Part shown: in pieces, positions 13,601-25,382 of the stretch | Numbering within the stretch: position 1 is the stretch's first letter | Layout: the number at the start of each line of letters is the position of its first letter | Source: Agelaius tricolor | Lineage: Eukaryota > Chordata > Aves > Passeriformes > Icteridae | Assembly (NCBI GenBank): GCA_023055355.1 | Contig: JALJCS010000028.1 | Coordinates: 4,712,418 to 4,776,417 of the forward strand | Reading direction: 5' to 3' | Length of the DNA: 64,000 nt | The notes under the pieces: generated by a model | The model's database searches: none | Told to the model about the DNA's origin: nothing | What the model saw: the letters and a program-made list of their open reading frames with translations, nothing else | Position numbers and translations under genes: made by a program

Positions 13601-14218
13601 GTTTGCCAAGAGCTTGGGCACAGGACAGATATCCCCAAGATTCGTGCCCAGGTGCTGATCTATCCATTTCTCCAAGCACTGAACTTCAATCTGCCATCTC
13701 ACCAGAAAAACGCTGCCGTTGCCTTCCTGTCCCGGGAGCGCACGGTCCATTTTATTCTCAAATACCTGAATAAGGATTGCTCCCTGAAGGAACCAATTCT
13801 GGCTGGCTCTCATGTTCCTGAGAGCATAAATTTGAAATATAGGAAATGGATAAATCCAGATCTTATTCCAGATGAGTTTAAACTGGGCTATAAACCACCA
13901 CTCCCCGCTTTGTTTTTACCTCAAGTCCATGAAGAAGTGCAAGAGCTGTTTGAAGCCCAGGTGTCCCCTCTGCTGGCAGAGGATGCTGTTGTTTGTGCTC
14001 TCCCTGACACCTGTATTGTCACCTGTGAGCATGATGTGCTCAGGGATGATGGGCTGTTGTACAAGAAACGCTTAGAGGACAACAATGTACATGTGACCTG
14101 GCACCACGTGCAAAAAGGCTTTCATGCTGCAGTGGGATTTTTTGGATATGGTATTTTCTCTTTCCCATCATCAAGTATTATAATGAACCATGCTGTAGAC
14201 TTTATAAAAGGCTATTAA
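7619..14218 (+). CDS. AADACL4: AADACL4-like gene 1: arylacetamide deacetylase-like serine esterase, 406 aa, four exons
   Basis: Exons join 7619-7786, 11718-11934, 12652-12715 and 13447-14218; all introns are GT-AG, phases are 0, 1 and 2, and the total of 1221 nt is open to TAA. I chose ATG 7619 because it lies about 50 nt after a TATA box and begins directly with the hydrophobic anchor (residues about 4-24). IPSGIDQPAKLRL follows the anchor. The oxyanion motif is HGGCG at 119-123 (usual HGGGW). The nucleophile is Ser193 in GDSVGG, the predicted acid is Asp346 in CEHDVLRDDG, and the predicted base is His376 in GFHAAV. Length matches the roughly 400-residue family. Known for the family: type II ER membrane protein with luminal esterase/amidase activity. 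Substrate is unknown. The symbol is a family-level call; AADACL3-type is the alternative. Intron 1 (3.9 kb) carries a CR1 fragment and a 29-bp tandem repeat; intron 2 carries a second CR1. Confidence 0.92.
8205..8280 (-). mobile_element. CR1 LINE fragment in intron 1 of gene 1
   Basis: ATAGAATCAGGTAGGTTGG, then ACACCTCCAGAAGTCATCT, is the reverse complement of a CR1 3' end. It is short and diverged. Confidence 0.7.
11043..11152. repeat. 29-bp minisatellite, four units, intron 1 of gene 1
   Basis: Units starting at 11043, 11072, 11101 and 11130 share CTGACCCCATGGAGGGAATT with only a few differences. It lies about 560 bp before exon 2. Confidence 0.93.
12137..12405 (-). mobile_element. CR1 LINE fragment, intron 2 of gene 1
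   Basis: On the plus strand it reads as reverse-complement CR1: CTGCCATGGGCAGGGACATC, then CCAACCTGGCCTTGGACACT, then TTTAAACCTGCCC. Both coding exons next to it are intact. Confidence 0.9.
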
Positions 14219-14263
14219 ATCATTTTCTTCCATACAGTGTACTGGTACTTAGAAAGGGTGTGA

Positions 14264-14300
14264 TTCAATTAAATGATTCAATTAAATGATTCAATTAAGT
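14264..14300. repeat. Short tandem repeat in 3' UTR of gene 1
   Basis: Three copies of a roughly 13-bp unit, ATGATTCAATTAA, lie about 45 nt after the stop codon. Confidence 0.85.
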
Positions 14301-14480
14301 ATTTACTAGCTATTTGCCCATTAGAATCAAGGCAAGAACTAATGACATTAGCATGGTCTGCTGAATTCTGATTTTTACTTGCTATTACTTAGGAACGTGA
14401 TGTTTAGAGGTTTTTTGTAAGCTTGCCTTGATGCTCTCTTCTTGCATTGTAAGAATTTTTGTTCTCTTCATATGTCAAAG

Positions 14481-14486
14481 AATAAA
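14481..14486 (+). terminator. Poly(A) signal of gene 1
   Basis: The first canonical AATAAA lies 263 nt after the stop codon. An ATTAAA near 14269 is an alternative. Confidence 0.55.
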
Positions 14487-16185
14487 AACTCATCACAACA
14501 AAAAACATTCTAAATGTGTAAGTTAAAAACCCATGCAGTGTGTGAGTAATTAGCTATGTGCACATGCATGCACACCCAAAATCAGCGTGGCAATACCTCT
14601 GGAGAGTGGAGATTCCTTCCCTACCTCAGGGATGAGTAGTAATCACCATCTGAGTGTGTGTACAGACAAACAAAAGCTTTGCATTTATGTTTAAAATCTG
14701 AAGGAAGGAATTGGGTGTACTTACAAACCTGATTTTAAAGGGAAAAGGGGTCAGGCAGGTTGGTACAGTCCACATGGTGCATGAGATGGGTACCAGGAGG
14801 TACCTGCAACAGAATGAAGTGAGGGAGAACTGCTCAAAAATAATTGAATATCCTCTAAATTATATTCTATCAAGTTCCTTTCAGAGCAGTATTTGATTGT
14901 ATTCAGCTTACCTGGCTTTTGGGGAGAAAGGATGTAAGTAGCATGGAACCTGCCAAATAATTTCTGTGGATATCCAAAGCCAAAGAAAAACCTGAGGTCA
15001 ATTGTTATCTTGCTGTAATTGTTATATTGCTTATTAGGAGAGATCCACCCTTGCTAAACACAGATGCCAAAAATAATTGCCAATGCATATCAAAAGAGCT
15101 GGGCATACAATGCCTAGGAATTGTAAAATGTTGAATTGTTGTGCAACCACCTTGCCTTTATAAAATCCATGCACACATGACTGTGGAAAGAGGTTAGTAC
15201 ATGTCTACTCCCTGCCAGGCAAGCTGTGAGTAGGAAGAAGACTGTGGGCTTAATGTTCCATGTTGTCACCCTGTTAATGAATGCTGGTGACAGGTGAGCT
15301 GGTTCACATCTCTGAAGCAACAAGTCACTGCTCGAAGGTTCTCATTCTCCAGTCCCTCTCAGCAAAATGAATTTATATTTCTTCATGCTCTGTTGACACA
15401 ACAGAGAGTTTATTTCTTTCATTTTTTCAGTTGCAGGCAATTTGTTCTTCAAGCTTCCAAGGGTAAATAATGTGATAGTTCCAAATGTTCTACTCTTTCA
15501 GGACTTCAGGATCTTCTTTGGTTACAAAGACAAAGGTTGGGTCACCAGCTCGCACATTAGTAGCTGAAGCTGGGCCAACAGTTTGTATCTGCTGTAAAAG
15601 TGTTGCAAGAAGTTTAATGATATTGGAGAAGTTGGAGAAGGTTGGCAAGTGCCAGAACTAAGGAGGTCTGTACAGTTTCACCTTGTATTTTGTAAGTTAT
15701 GAGATGGTCACAGATGATCTCATGCTATTTTACACACAGTTCAGGGCAGCATTATACTCCTTGCCAGTTCAGCTACTCAATACTTTTCTCTCCTTTATCA
15801 GTCTCTGGAATTATGCCTCATTTATAGGTCAATGTCCAAACTTGATACTGATCTACTCCTGAGATTTTTCCATGGTCCTTTATGCACTGGTCTTTAATTT
15901 ACTATAAATAATAACAAATTTAGCTTTATAATATGTCAGCAGCATTATTAGTTCTCTTGATCACACAGTTCTCTTTAATTATGGGCTATAACCATTGAGT
16001 GCAGATGGGTACAGCAGATGCTGAAGTAATGTATTCTTTCTTTCATCATGACTCCCAGATTTTCTAAACCTTAAGAAATCACATGATCTGTCTCCATGGA
16101 ACTTCCTGTACTTCATTTTAATTAATTACAGATCAGCTATGTGTCTTGCATTGCTAAGATAGAATTTTTGAAGACATTCTTATAG
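14487..16185. other. Intergenic stretch between gene 1 and the LTR
   Basis: I see no gene or repeat family. Only short reading frames are present. Confidence 0.5.
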
Positions 16186-16597
16186 TCCCCTGTCATGGTT
16201 TGGAAAGACAGGTGTCTGCTGAGGAAGGCAAGACCCTCCCCTGAAATGGAAAATGTAAACCCTCTCCCTCTGAATTGCTATAAATTTTAAATTAGGGGCT
16301 CTTAGGCAAAAAATATGGGAGCAGGAAATAACAGTTCCTGAATAGGGAAGAAAATAAAAGGATAAAATGAACAATGCAGTAAACCAAAACTACACTGCCA
16401 GAGTCAGAACCCAGCCTGACACCCTGTGGGTCAGGCTGTTGGCAGCAGAACCATTGGAATTGTGGCTCAGCCCTCCTGCAGTGCCAGGGCTGGTTCTGCT
16501 GGAGCAGGGATCCTGGAGAAAGGTGCAGTCTCTGCCTCTGAAGATCCAGGGCAAGAGGCAGCTGCTGTTCCTCTGGGGAATCCAGTGCAGAAGCTGT

Positions 16598-16735
16598 GCT
16601 GGTGTTCCAGAATCTCCAGATTATATCCAGGTAGGAATGCTTGGCTGGTGTTCCAGAATCTCCAGATTATATCCAGGTAGGAATGCTTGGCTGGTGTTCC
16701 AGAATCTCCAGATTATATCCAGGTAGGAATGCTTG
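16598..16735. repeat. 46-bp tandem triplication inside the LTR
   Basis: Units at 16598, 16644 and 16690 begin GCTGGTGTTCCAGAATCTCC and are essentially identical. Confidence 0.97.
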
Positions 16736-16779
16736 GCTCCTCCCTCTGGGCTCACATCTGCCAATGGGATGCTGTAGTT

Positions 16780-16871
16780 CTTATCAGCCATGCAGGGACA
16801 TTCCATAGCTGTTATCAGCAGATGTCTTATCAGCCATGCAGTGACATTCAATAGCTGTTATCAGCAGATGT
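16780..16871. repeat. Second 46-bp tandem duplication inside the LTR
   Basis: Units at 16780 and 16826 start CTTATCAGCCATGCAG and end GTTATCAGCAGATGT, with two base differences. The length equals that of the neighbouring triplication, but the sequence is different. Confidence 0.95.
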
Positions 16872-16989
16872 CTCCCTGGAGGGAGGAGTGGTTGTGGAAG
16901 AGATAAGGAAAACTGCCCAACTAACAAAAGAGAACTGCCATCCAGATGGCAAATAGAATACAATTTGCTTGGCTATCCAGGACATCCCC

Positions 16990-19520
16990 AAAGCATGATA
17001 TTTTCATGTAAAAATTAAAAAAAAAAAAAAAAATCAAGTACAATGCCACCTACAGAATTTTGGACACCAAAGTCATTCCTCGAGGAATTATGCAGCCAGA
17101 GAGTGAGGACTGGCAAGCCCAGCTCCTGTTCAAGTTCAGGCTTCCAGCACCAGAGGGTTCTCATGCTCTGCAGAACCCAAAAGGAGCTTCTTGGGTCGCA
17201 CAGCATTTCTCTGGAATGTTTCCCAGTATTCCAGTGAGTTCTGTTGCCAGCTACAGGCAACAGAGGCAGGGAATATTTTACATCTGCTACACCTGGCTCA
17301 ATCTTGTATGTGCACCCTTGTATGTGCAGCCATATCACAGAAAAAGAACAGGGAATGACAAGATTTCAGGCCTGGACATTAACCTTTTCACTGGAAATTA
17401 ATAAGAAAGGAAGTCCCTGGTAGGAGAAAATAGGGCTTGCCCTGGTGTATCCCCTGCTTTATCTCACAGGAGCAGAGACAAGGTCAAAACATTATCAGAA
17501 GCTAAAGAGAGCATTTATCTGAAAGATTATGTAGGGAATGGTTTTACTCCATCCTGGGCCTCAAGCTTGTGAATTGCTGAGCCCAAGCTTACACAGCATT
17601 AAGTACTGCTCTGTACCAGGAATGCCCAAAGGGAAAAAGCACATTATTATTTCAGAAACCAGCTAGTTTGTTTCTTTCTCTCTCCTGCAACCCTGTCATT
17701 CTCCTCCTGAGGCATCTGAAGAGAGCTGCCACATTCATCATCATTTGCCTTTCAATATGCCTGAACAACTTTCTTCTTTGAGACAGTACATCAAGTCTTT
17801 GTGTGGAGCCCCTGGGGGTGCTGTGAAGTCCAGACCTTGCCAATGTGCCCAAATGAGTCCAAGACCTACCAGCTGAGGGTGAATTGGCACCAAAAGGATT
17901 TAGATCACAGAAGAACCATAGGTGGTAAGAACTGCAGTACAAAGGACCTGTCACAGGTGTCAAGAGCATTCTTAGAGCCCCAGAAGGGCCAAATCTGGTG
18001 GGTGTATTTAGACCACACCTCATCCACTGGGACAGCAGAGTTTAGATTTGGCCAATTAATGACTTGCACTATCAGATGCTGAAGAAGGGAGCTGCAGTTG
18101 TGTTTTGTGCAACAATATTTCCCAATGCTCTTTCCTGAGTTGCAAGAAAGCTGAACCCTTTGTGCACTGCCATTTCTCAAGACTGTCCCAGTTGCCAGGC
18201 AATGTGCCTTTTACCTAAATCCCTTATCAACATGGACATCAAATGCCATTATCCAGAAGGATAAACAAAAAGGGATCTGATTTTACACTTAGCACATGAA
18301 TAACCTTCAGCAAGGGAGGGAGAGGCACAGGGACATTGGGAAATGAAGATCCACAAAGAGTTGTTGGATAAAATGAAGAAACAGTTTGGAAGAAAGAGCA
18401 GGACATGGAATCAGCTGCTTCTCAGAAAGTGTAACACCAGACTCAAAAATGAACTCCAACCTGCTCATTCTAAACAGTTTCTGAAGTCATTTCTCAAGCC
18501 TGAACCATTTCCTTTGCAGGTCATGGACTATGTATGCTAAAGCTCTGGGGTTCTCTGTCTTTAGTTTTATTTTATTCTACAATTCAAGGTCAGCTCATCC
18601 CTTATATTATTTTATTAGTATTTAAGAAAAAAATTTACAGATTTATTTTACCCACACTGTGATTTTTCAGAATAAGAATGTGCTGCCTTCACAGGTTAAG
18701 CAGACTGCTAAAAACACTGTTTCCAAAGGTGACATCTCATGACCTGTGCTTTACAGATATTTTTTTGCTTTAGGTAAAATCTTATCACTAATTATTTGTG
18801 TATGGAAAAATATGTTAGCTCCAGAGGAAGATCCTAGAGCTCACCACAGAAAAGAGTGGGCTGCTGATGTCCAGTCAGTGCTACTAGCCCTGACACCATG
18901 AAGTTCATAGTCTAGTTTTCAGCAGTTGGAATCATATTTCTACCTGGAATGACATCTTTACATAGTATCTTCCTGGAAGACAGAGACTGCAGCACTGCCA
19001 AGAGGCAGAAAATAACCCAAACAAAAATCTGCTGCTGCAGGAGCAGAGCCATTGAGGAGGATGAGGCAAGAACAGCTCTCAGACCAGGCTGCAGCTGCCT
19101 CTGGCTCCAGTGGACTCAAAGATGCAATGTCAGCAGAATCCAAAATCTGCCTTCACAGGTGATGAAACATTTTTGTAGCACTGAGCCTTGATTTCAAGAC
19201 AAGTCTGAAAAAGTAAGGCACGGAGGCACAACAAAGCAAGGATCTGGGCAGCTCGGAAGATGATTACCAAGAAATGCTGTGCAGGAACTCACAAATAATA
19301 AAGACTTGCCTGTAACCAAAAACCAGAGAGACAGAACAGGTTTTTGTCTTCCCATAAACTGCCACTACACAAGTCATCATTCTGCTGTGATGGGCACAGC
19401 CTTGTTCCTGCAAATGGGAAAACCCTTGTGCAAGCCTCTCCCACAACTAATTGTTGCTGTCTAATTGTATGGTTGGTTACCACATGTTTTTTATCTTCCT
19501 ATTGGCATTTTTAAAACTGG
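16990..19520. other. Intergenic stretch between LTR and gene 2
   Basis: It holds a poly(A) run at about 17017-17033 and the first copy of a 112-bp duplicated segment (17679-17790). Reading frames at 17060-17401, 17801-18082 and 18949-19191 have no recognisable domain. I see no gene. Confidence 0.5.
17679..17790. repeat. Duplicated segment, copy 1
   Basis: It is nearly identical to 20197-20311: three substitutions plus one CAT triplet difference. It shares CTCCTGAGGCATCTGAAGAG and TTTCAATATGCCTGAACAAC. The family is not recognised. Confidence 0.9.
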
Positions 19521-19522
19521 AT

Positions 19523-19528
19523 TATAAA
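19523..19528 (+). promoter_or_regulatory. Candidate TATA box of gene 2
   Basis: TATAAA lies 117 nt before the ATG, which would give a 5' UTR of roughly 85 nt. Confidence 0.4.
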
Positions 19529-19639
19529 CCATGACGAGAACAACTAATCCTGTGCCTTTACCTGCAGAAGTCTTAAAGTCTGAAAAAGGGGGAGGAGGCC
19601 ACAGCTGGTTCCTTCTCAGGCTCCTACCAGCACAGCAAG

Positions 19640-22600
19640 ATGGAACTTCTCCTGGCCATTTTTCTTGCTGTTTTGACTGGTATTGTGGCAATTGCTTTCT
19701 ATTATGAACACCCCAAAGCAGAAATTCCTCATGGAATCAGTGAGCGCCAAAAGCTTTATGTTCTTCATTACTTAATGAACTTTGGGCTTGGTCTGGTAAG
19801 TAAAACTTAATTAAAACTTGAGTTTTTAATTCTATTTCTGTTAGAGGGATAATGGCTTGGTGATGTTTTTTAAAATCAATGTTTAAATAAGTTGCAGATA
19901 TGCAATTGGACTGATTAGGTGATGTAAGCAGATTCCTTCAGCTGTGCTGGGCATAACAGACTCCCCTCTTTGTTATACAGCACCAAAGGCTGTATTTGTG
20001 AAAAATAAAATTGGGCAGACTGTGCAATTCTCAGTTTTTTTCTGAAGGTCTGTGTTTTAGCTTTTCATGCCTGCAGCCTCAAGGCACTGCTGGAAGGCTT
20101 AGAAGGTAACTTGCCCTGTGTATCTGGAATTTCTGCTCTGTATAACACGGTGCTTGCTCACAGAGTGAGCAGCTAAATGATGTCTGTGATCTCAGCTCTC
20201 TCCTGCAACCCTGCCATTCTCCTCCTGAGGCATCTGAAGAGATCTGCCACATTCATCATCATCATTTGCCTTTCAATATGCCTGAACAACTCTCTTCTTT
20301 GAGACAGTACACATTATACCTGAAGTGACTTTCTGTGTCATTGTTTTTGGTACATTTTTGATCCTTCCTCGCTTTTCATGCTTGTTTATTTTCAAAACTA
20401 AAACATGACATGCACTTGTCTTTCTGCTTCATCAATCATCCTGAATTAACTGTTGCCCCAGTCATTTGAAAAACCCTTCTGTGATACCTAGACTAAGCTT
20501 CTTTTAATTGTTTAAATTATGAAAAAAACCTGTTCAGTCTTTTTGGCTTGTGCATTACATTTCACTTCAATTCCATGTTCTAATGTTGTTAATTCTTCTG
20601 TTCTTTACCTGCCCCAATGCTTGGTAAGTTTTGTTTGAAGTCAGTGAGCTCCCAAGAAGGTGACTCACCATGTCTCTGGTGCCACACCCAGGCCTCAACA
20701 CTGCTTTTTAACTGTAAATTTTAACTTCTGATCTCACAATTTTGCATCCTTTCTGCTGGCCAGTGAGAGGCCAAGCACAAGCACTGTCACACACTGCCTG
20801 AAAGGAGCAGAGAGATAAGGACATTAATGGAGGGTTAAAGCAAAGTTTAAATGCAAGTAGAGTTCAAGTCATGTAGCAACTCCTGCTATGGCTGTTGGGC
20901 AAATTACTTCTGCCAAATTCTTTCAAGGGCTGACAAACCATGAAGTCAAAACTGCATGGAAAATTAAAGTGTACAAGTATATCCAGTGTTCAGCTGGGAC
21001 AAAAGGCAACACCAAAACACTGTGGTTGGTAAGGTCTCCTAGGACTCCTCCTTTTTTCAGTATTTTCAAGACGAAGATGATCTCTTTATATTCCATGCAG
21101 AATAATTCCATGCTAATTGCAGGTTTAACCTTTACTGTTACAAAATCATTAGTGTGAGGAAAGAAAGTACCAGAGGGAAATTGAAGAATAAATAAGTAAA
21201 GTTATTTTCCCACGGATATGGACCAGGAGTTCTACAGAAGGAATCTATATGAGACTATAACTTTGCCACAAGACAATCCTTCTTGTGTATGGGATCAGCT
21301 CTGCAGATGACCTAAAATAGGACACCTACATAAAATTAACAGGATCACATTACTGAGCCACATGAGGTCTGTGAAATATGAGGTGAAAACCACAAGGGCA
21401 GGTTTTTAGGATCTATGCAGCGCAGATCTTTATATGTATAATTCTCATTGAAATGCATATGCATGAATAATGGCAGCACAACAAACTGAATTATCCATTA
21501 GAGATGTCTGCTGTGGAAGCAGTGCAAAACTGAATCCAATATAGTGGAAATACAGTGATACTGCCTCATATTATTCATTTTGAATAGACTAGAATAGATT
21601 TGTAGCCTGCTCTAGTAAGGCTACAAGTGAAACAGCTTAAAGCCATGCAGATGCAATAGAGTAGATGAGGCCACAGTGACATAAGAACCTGAGCCTGAGC
21701 ATTTAAGTAAGAATCAGTGAGCTGTGAGATGATCAAGCCTGGGTTCAAAGCAATTCTTGGTCAGGAGGACAGAGATGTAGTAGATGCTATGGATTTTTTT
21801 TCCTGCAAGTTTAAACACAGTGTGAGTTTGGGAAACAAAAGTATAGGCTATGTTTCTTCATCCAAAGTTAAAGTTTAAAATACTGTAACTACTGTCTCTG
21901 TATTTTGTTCAGGCACATGGTTACTGAAACACCTGACAAGGTGAAGTATCTTTTATCTACTATTAATAGTTTGATTGTTTTCCTACTGAATTGACCATGG
22001 AGTTTAATAATTTTCATTATCAATCTCCAGGTTAGGTAGAAACTTACACTAATTTGGTCTCTTGTGGTTTCTTTTATCACCAGGCAACATTTTTGGACAA
22101 AGTAGGTGTCATCTCAGAGGTCCATCTCCTCAGGGGAATGATGGACACAATACCACCATTAAAGGATAGTCGTCTTCTTATCGAGGACTTAAGGTTTGAA
22201 AGGGTTAAAGTGAGAATTTACCAGCTAAAAACATCAAACACAAACCTAAGAAGGGGAATTCTTTATTTTCATGGAGGAGTTGGCCGGTTTGGAAGTATCC
22301 GTAAGTAACATAAATAATGTGAGCTATAACTGCATGCAGCATCCAGAACGGGTCAGGGAAGGCACCACAGGCAGCCTCTGGTCCCACCCCTCTCCTCCAG
22401 CAGGGCCATCCCACAGCACAGGGCACAGGATTGTGTCCAGACAGCTCTGGAATATCCCCAGTGAGGGACACTGCACAACCACACACCACAGAGTTTCTGA
22501 TCTGATTTGCTGTATCTTAAATTACAAGGGTTAGTAGGTTTAACATTATAAATAAATAAATAAATAAATTCAGGACAGCAGAATCAATTTACTTACATGC

Positions 22601-25133
22601 AATAGGCATCATGTTAAATTGCCTTTATATAGATTGCATATCTAGAATAGTCTCTGATAGTTTTTAATATCTATTTTCTTCCTCTTTATGCTTATGAGAA
22701 AACTTGAAAATCTCATTAGAATTTTATTTCTTATTTAAAGCACCCATTTTTTGTTCACAAGTGTGTGCAGGCTTGTATGTGTGTATTGTGCTGTGTGTCT
22801 TTATAGTGGAAAAACAAGGAAAAAACACATTTTGGAATGTGAATGGGAAAGAGATGGGGCCTCATGCACAAGAAATATTCTTGTTCTGGATTTAGCAGAC
22901 TTTTTGTTGCTTTTTTAAAAACAATTTCTCCCATTCAAAATCACTTTAAAAGTGGCTGCAGTGGTGCTGTCATAACTTTTCAAAGATGGAACCAAAACAC
23001 TGCACTGGTTTAAATTCTACATTTCTTACTGGCCAGAAGATTCTCACAGCTGTAAGGAGAGGGTGAGCAATGCCCAGATCAGACCATGCCACATGCTACA
23101 CATGTTGAGTAGCATTAGCTACACGAGAGAGAGAAGAATTTCAGAATATTTAAATTCCATTTATTTTTAAAGCAAGTTACGATTCCAGTCCACTATTCTG
23201 TTTTACAGGGGCCTATGAAAGAAAGTGCCGCTATTTCTGCAGGAAGACCAATTCCGTGGTGGTGTCTGTTGGGTAAGGGGAGCCAGCCCAGACTCTGACC
23301 CTAGGTTTGCAAGCCTTTACTGCAGTCAAGCTCCTTCTGAAGTACATTCAGTACCTATCCTTAATGATCCATGCCTTTCACCAGCACTAATTCCTCTCAG
23401 GAGGAGTTAGTCAACTAATCCCCAACTGTTTATTTCCAAAGGAAATCCATTACAGTAATTTTATCATTTGTAGCGAGCACTAAGACATGAGGATGTTTTT
23501 GTTTTCTAGAGCCCTATTCAAACCACCTCAGGCTGTTTCTTTTGAAAGTACAGTTGCCCAGAACACCAAATAATTCATTTTAGAAGTACTGAAAAATACA
23601 AGAACCTCATGAGTTTAACACAAGAGGTTACAAACCAAGTTTGACATATCCACTCTCAAAAGGAATTTATACACTTGACTCCATTGTCTTAAATTCTTCA
23701 GTAAGTTATACTTGCAGGCATGATGCATCTGCATGAAGAAATGGAACAAGGAAATCCACATTTAACTTGTAGTCAACCTGAGATGACCATTAAAAATATT
23801 TCTCTGATGAGCTGTAATACTTTTTTAAAAGAAACAATGTCCAAAAGTCCAGGCAAAGAGTTGGCTGCAATTGCACTAATTGCTGTTTATATCCTGAAAT
23901 ACTCGAAGAACCAATAACTCATTGATTCTGTTTAAAGAGTTCAGCTTCCAGAACACTGAAAACCTTTCAGATTTTCATTATCGATTTTCTATGCTCATAT
24001 TTCCTATGCTCATATTCTCTAACAATTTGTTGTTAAATGTTCATTTTCTGACTGGAATTAATGATAACTGATTGACACACCCACCTTGCCAGCTAATTCC
24101 AAAACAACTCTCATGTGCCTTCAGTCACAAGATAGGTAAAGAAGTATTTTGCAAAGGTAGAACAGTGTACTAACTCCCCCAAACATGAACAGTAGCAAAT
24201 AATACATCAAAAGCACTCATTTGGAGGAATTCTATTGCTGCAATTATAATCACAGGGTATTTTCCTGTCTTTTGAGAGAAATAAATGAATTACAAGATTC
24301 CATTGGGCCCATTCACTAGAAATGGCTGTGCTGAAACACTTTCACTCTTATTTAGATATCGTTTAGCTCCTGAGCACCCATATCCAACCCAGTTTGAGGA
24401 CTGCCTCACTGCTACCATCCACTTTCTGAGGACTGCACAAGACCATGGAGTTGACCCTTCCCGTGTTGTCATCTGTGGAGACAGCAGTGGAGGGACACTC
24501 ACCGCTGCTGTTGCCCAAGCCCTGGTGAACAGAAGAGATCTCCCAAAGCTGAGAGCACAAATCCTAATATATCCTTTTCTGCAGTGTGTGGACTTAAATT
24601 TGCCTTCTTATCAGCAGAATAAGGGAGTCCCCATTTTGCTAAAGGAACGAACCCTTGTTCTTGGCTTGAAGTATGTTAATTTGGACTTGGGCATCATTGA
24701 AGAAATATTTAAAGGCTGCCATGTTTCAGAAGATAGGAGACTGAAATATCAGAAGTGGGTAAGTCCTGACTACATCCCTCATGAGTTTAAAACAAGAGGT
24801 TACAAACCAAGTCCAACATATCTACCCTCAAAAGAACTCTGTGAAATGGTTAAGTCCATGTTTGACCCTGTTTTTTCACCACTGTTGGCTGAAGACAGTG
24901 TGATTCCTCAGCTTCCTGAGACTTTCATTTTGACCTGTGAATTTGATGTGCTCAGAGATGATGGACTGCTGTACAAGAAAAGATTAGAGGACCATGGTAT
25001 AAAAGTGACCTGGTGCCACCTGCAGGAGGGGTTCCATGGAACAGTGTTCTTAGCACTTTTTGGTAAGGTGGTAGGATTCCGCTCTGGAGCTAAAGGCCTG
25101 CAAAAGATTGTAAACTTTCTAAGACTGATGTAA
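19640..25133 (+). CDS. AADACL4: AADACL4-like gene 2: arylacetamide deacetylase-like serine esterase, 404 aa, four exons
   Basis: Exons join 19640-19795, 22084-22300, 23209-23272 and 24356-25133 (1215 nt, open to TAA), with GT-AG splice sites and the same phases as the other paralogues. Exon 1 is the shortest of the six (52 codons): an anchor at residues about 3-20, then EIPHGISERQKL. The last part departs from the [I/L]P.G[I/V]..P.KLR pattern of the other five, losing the Pro and the Arg. The oxyanion motif is HGGVG at 115-119. Ser189 lies in GDSSGG, Asp343 in CEFDVLRDDG and His373 in GFHGTV, so the triad is complete. Predicted to be an ER-anchored esterase. Intron 3 holds a relic that matches this gene's own exon 4. 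Intron 1 holds one copy of a 115-bp duplicated segment whose partner lies 1.9 kb upstream of the gene. The last exon ends LRLM, one residue longer after the catalytic Asp than in the paralogues. Confidence 0.92.
20197..20311. repeat. Duplicated segment, copy 2 (intron 1 of gene 2)
   Basis: This is the partner of 17679-17790, in the same orientation, 2.5 kb away across the gene 2 promoter and exon 1. Confidence 0.9.
23604..23668 (+). pseudogene. Relic of AADACL4-like exon 4 inside intron 3 of gene 2
   Basis: About 65 nt align with exon 4 of the same gene (24776-24838). Both share CTCATGAGTTTAA, ACAAGAGGTTACAAACCAAG and, with a few changes, ACATATC.AC.CTCAAAAG. The relic has an extra base near its end and no splice context, so it is not an alternative exon. 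The following 23677-23743 matches 26155-26218, about 1 kb downstream of the gene. Confidence 0.85.
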
Positions 25134-25376
25134 AATTCCATTTCTTGCTTTCTTTTCCTGATTCCTATCTCTTTTTGCTTACAAACTTATTCTTTTTACA
25201 TCCTCAATTTTCCTTTCCTTAAATCATCACCTTAAATTTCTGCATTGCATCTGTCTTCTTTCTACCCACTAATTTCATTGCATGATGGCCTTTGCTTAAT
25301 TTTCTCTTGGGAGAGGCAAAACCAGGTGAAATTATATTTCTTTCCTCTGCCAGCTCTTCAGTTCTCTCTTGTAGCC

Positions 25377-25382
25377 ATTAAA
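25377..25382 (+). terminator. Candidate poly(A) signal of gene 2
   Basis: ATTAAA, the common variant, lies 244 nt after the stop. Confidence 0.4.

Larger units (their letters stand above)
16191..16984. mobile_element. Solo LTR of an endogenous retrovirus with 5-bp target-site duplication
   Basis: The element starts TGTCATGG and ends GGACA, giving TG...CA termini. It is flanked on both sides by TCCCC (16186-16190 and 16985-16989), a 5-bp duplication. It is about 794 bp long, with no gag, pol or env sequence beside it, so it is best read as a solo LTR left by recombination between two LTRs. Its 5' 500 bp are matched by a second copy at 62928-63432. I associate this sequence with passerine ERV families. 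Strand is not assigned because no decisive signal was seen. Confidence 0.85.

Noticed and set aside
16367..16726. 119-aa plus-strand frame in the LTR
   Set aside because: It lies inside the repeat element, includes its tandem units and has no retroviral protein motif.
23604..23668. Alternative coding exon in gene 2
   Set aside because: It lacks flanking splice sites and carries an extra base relative to exon 4; a relic is the better reading.
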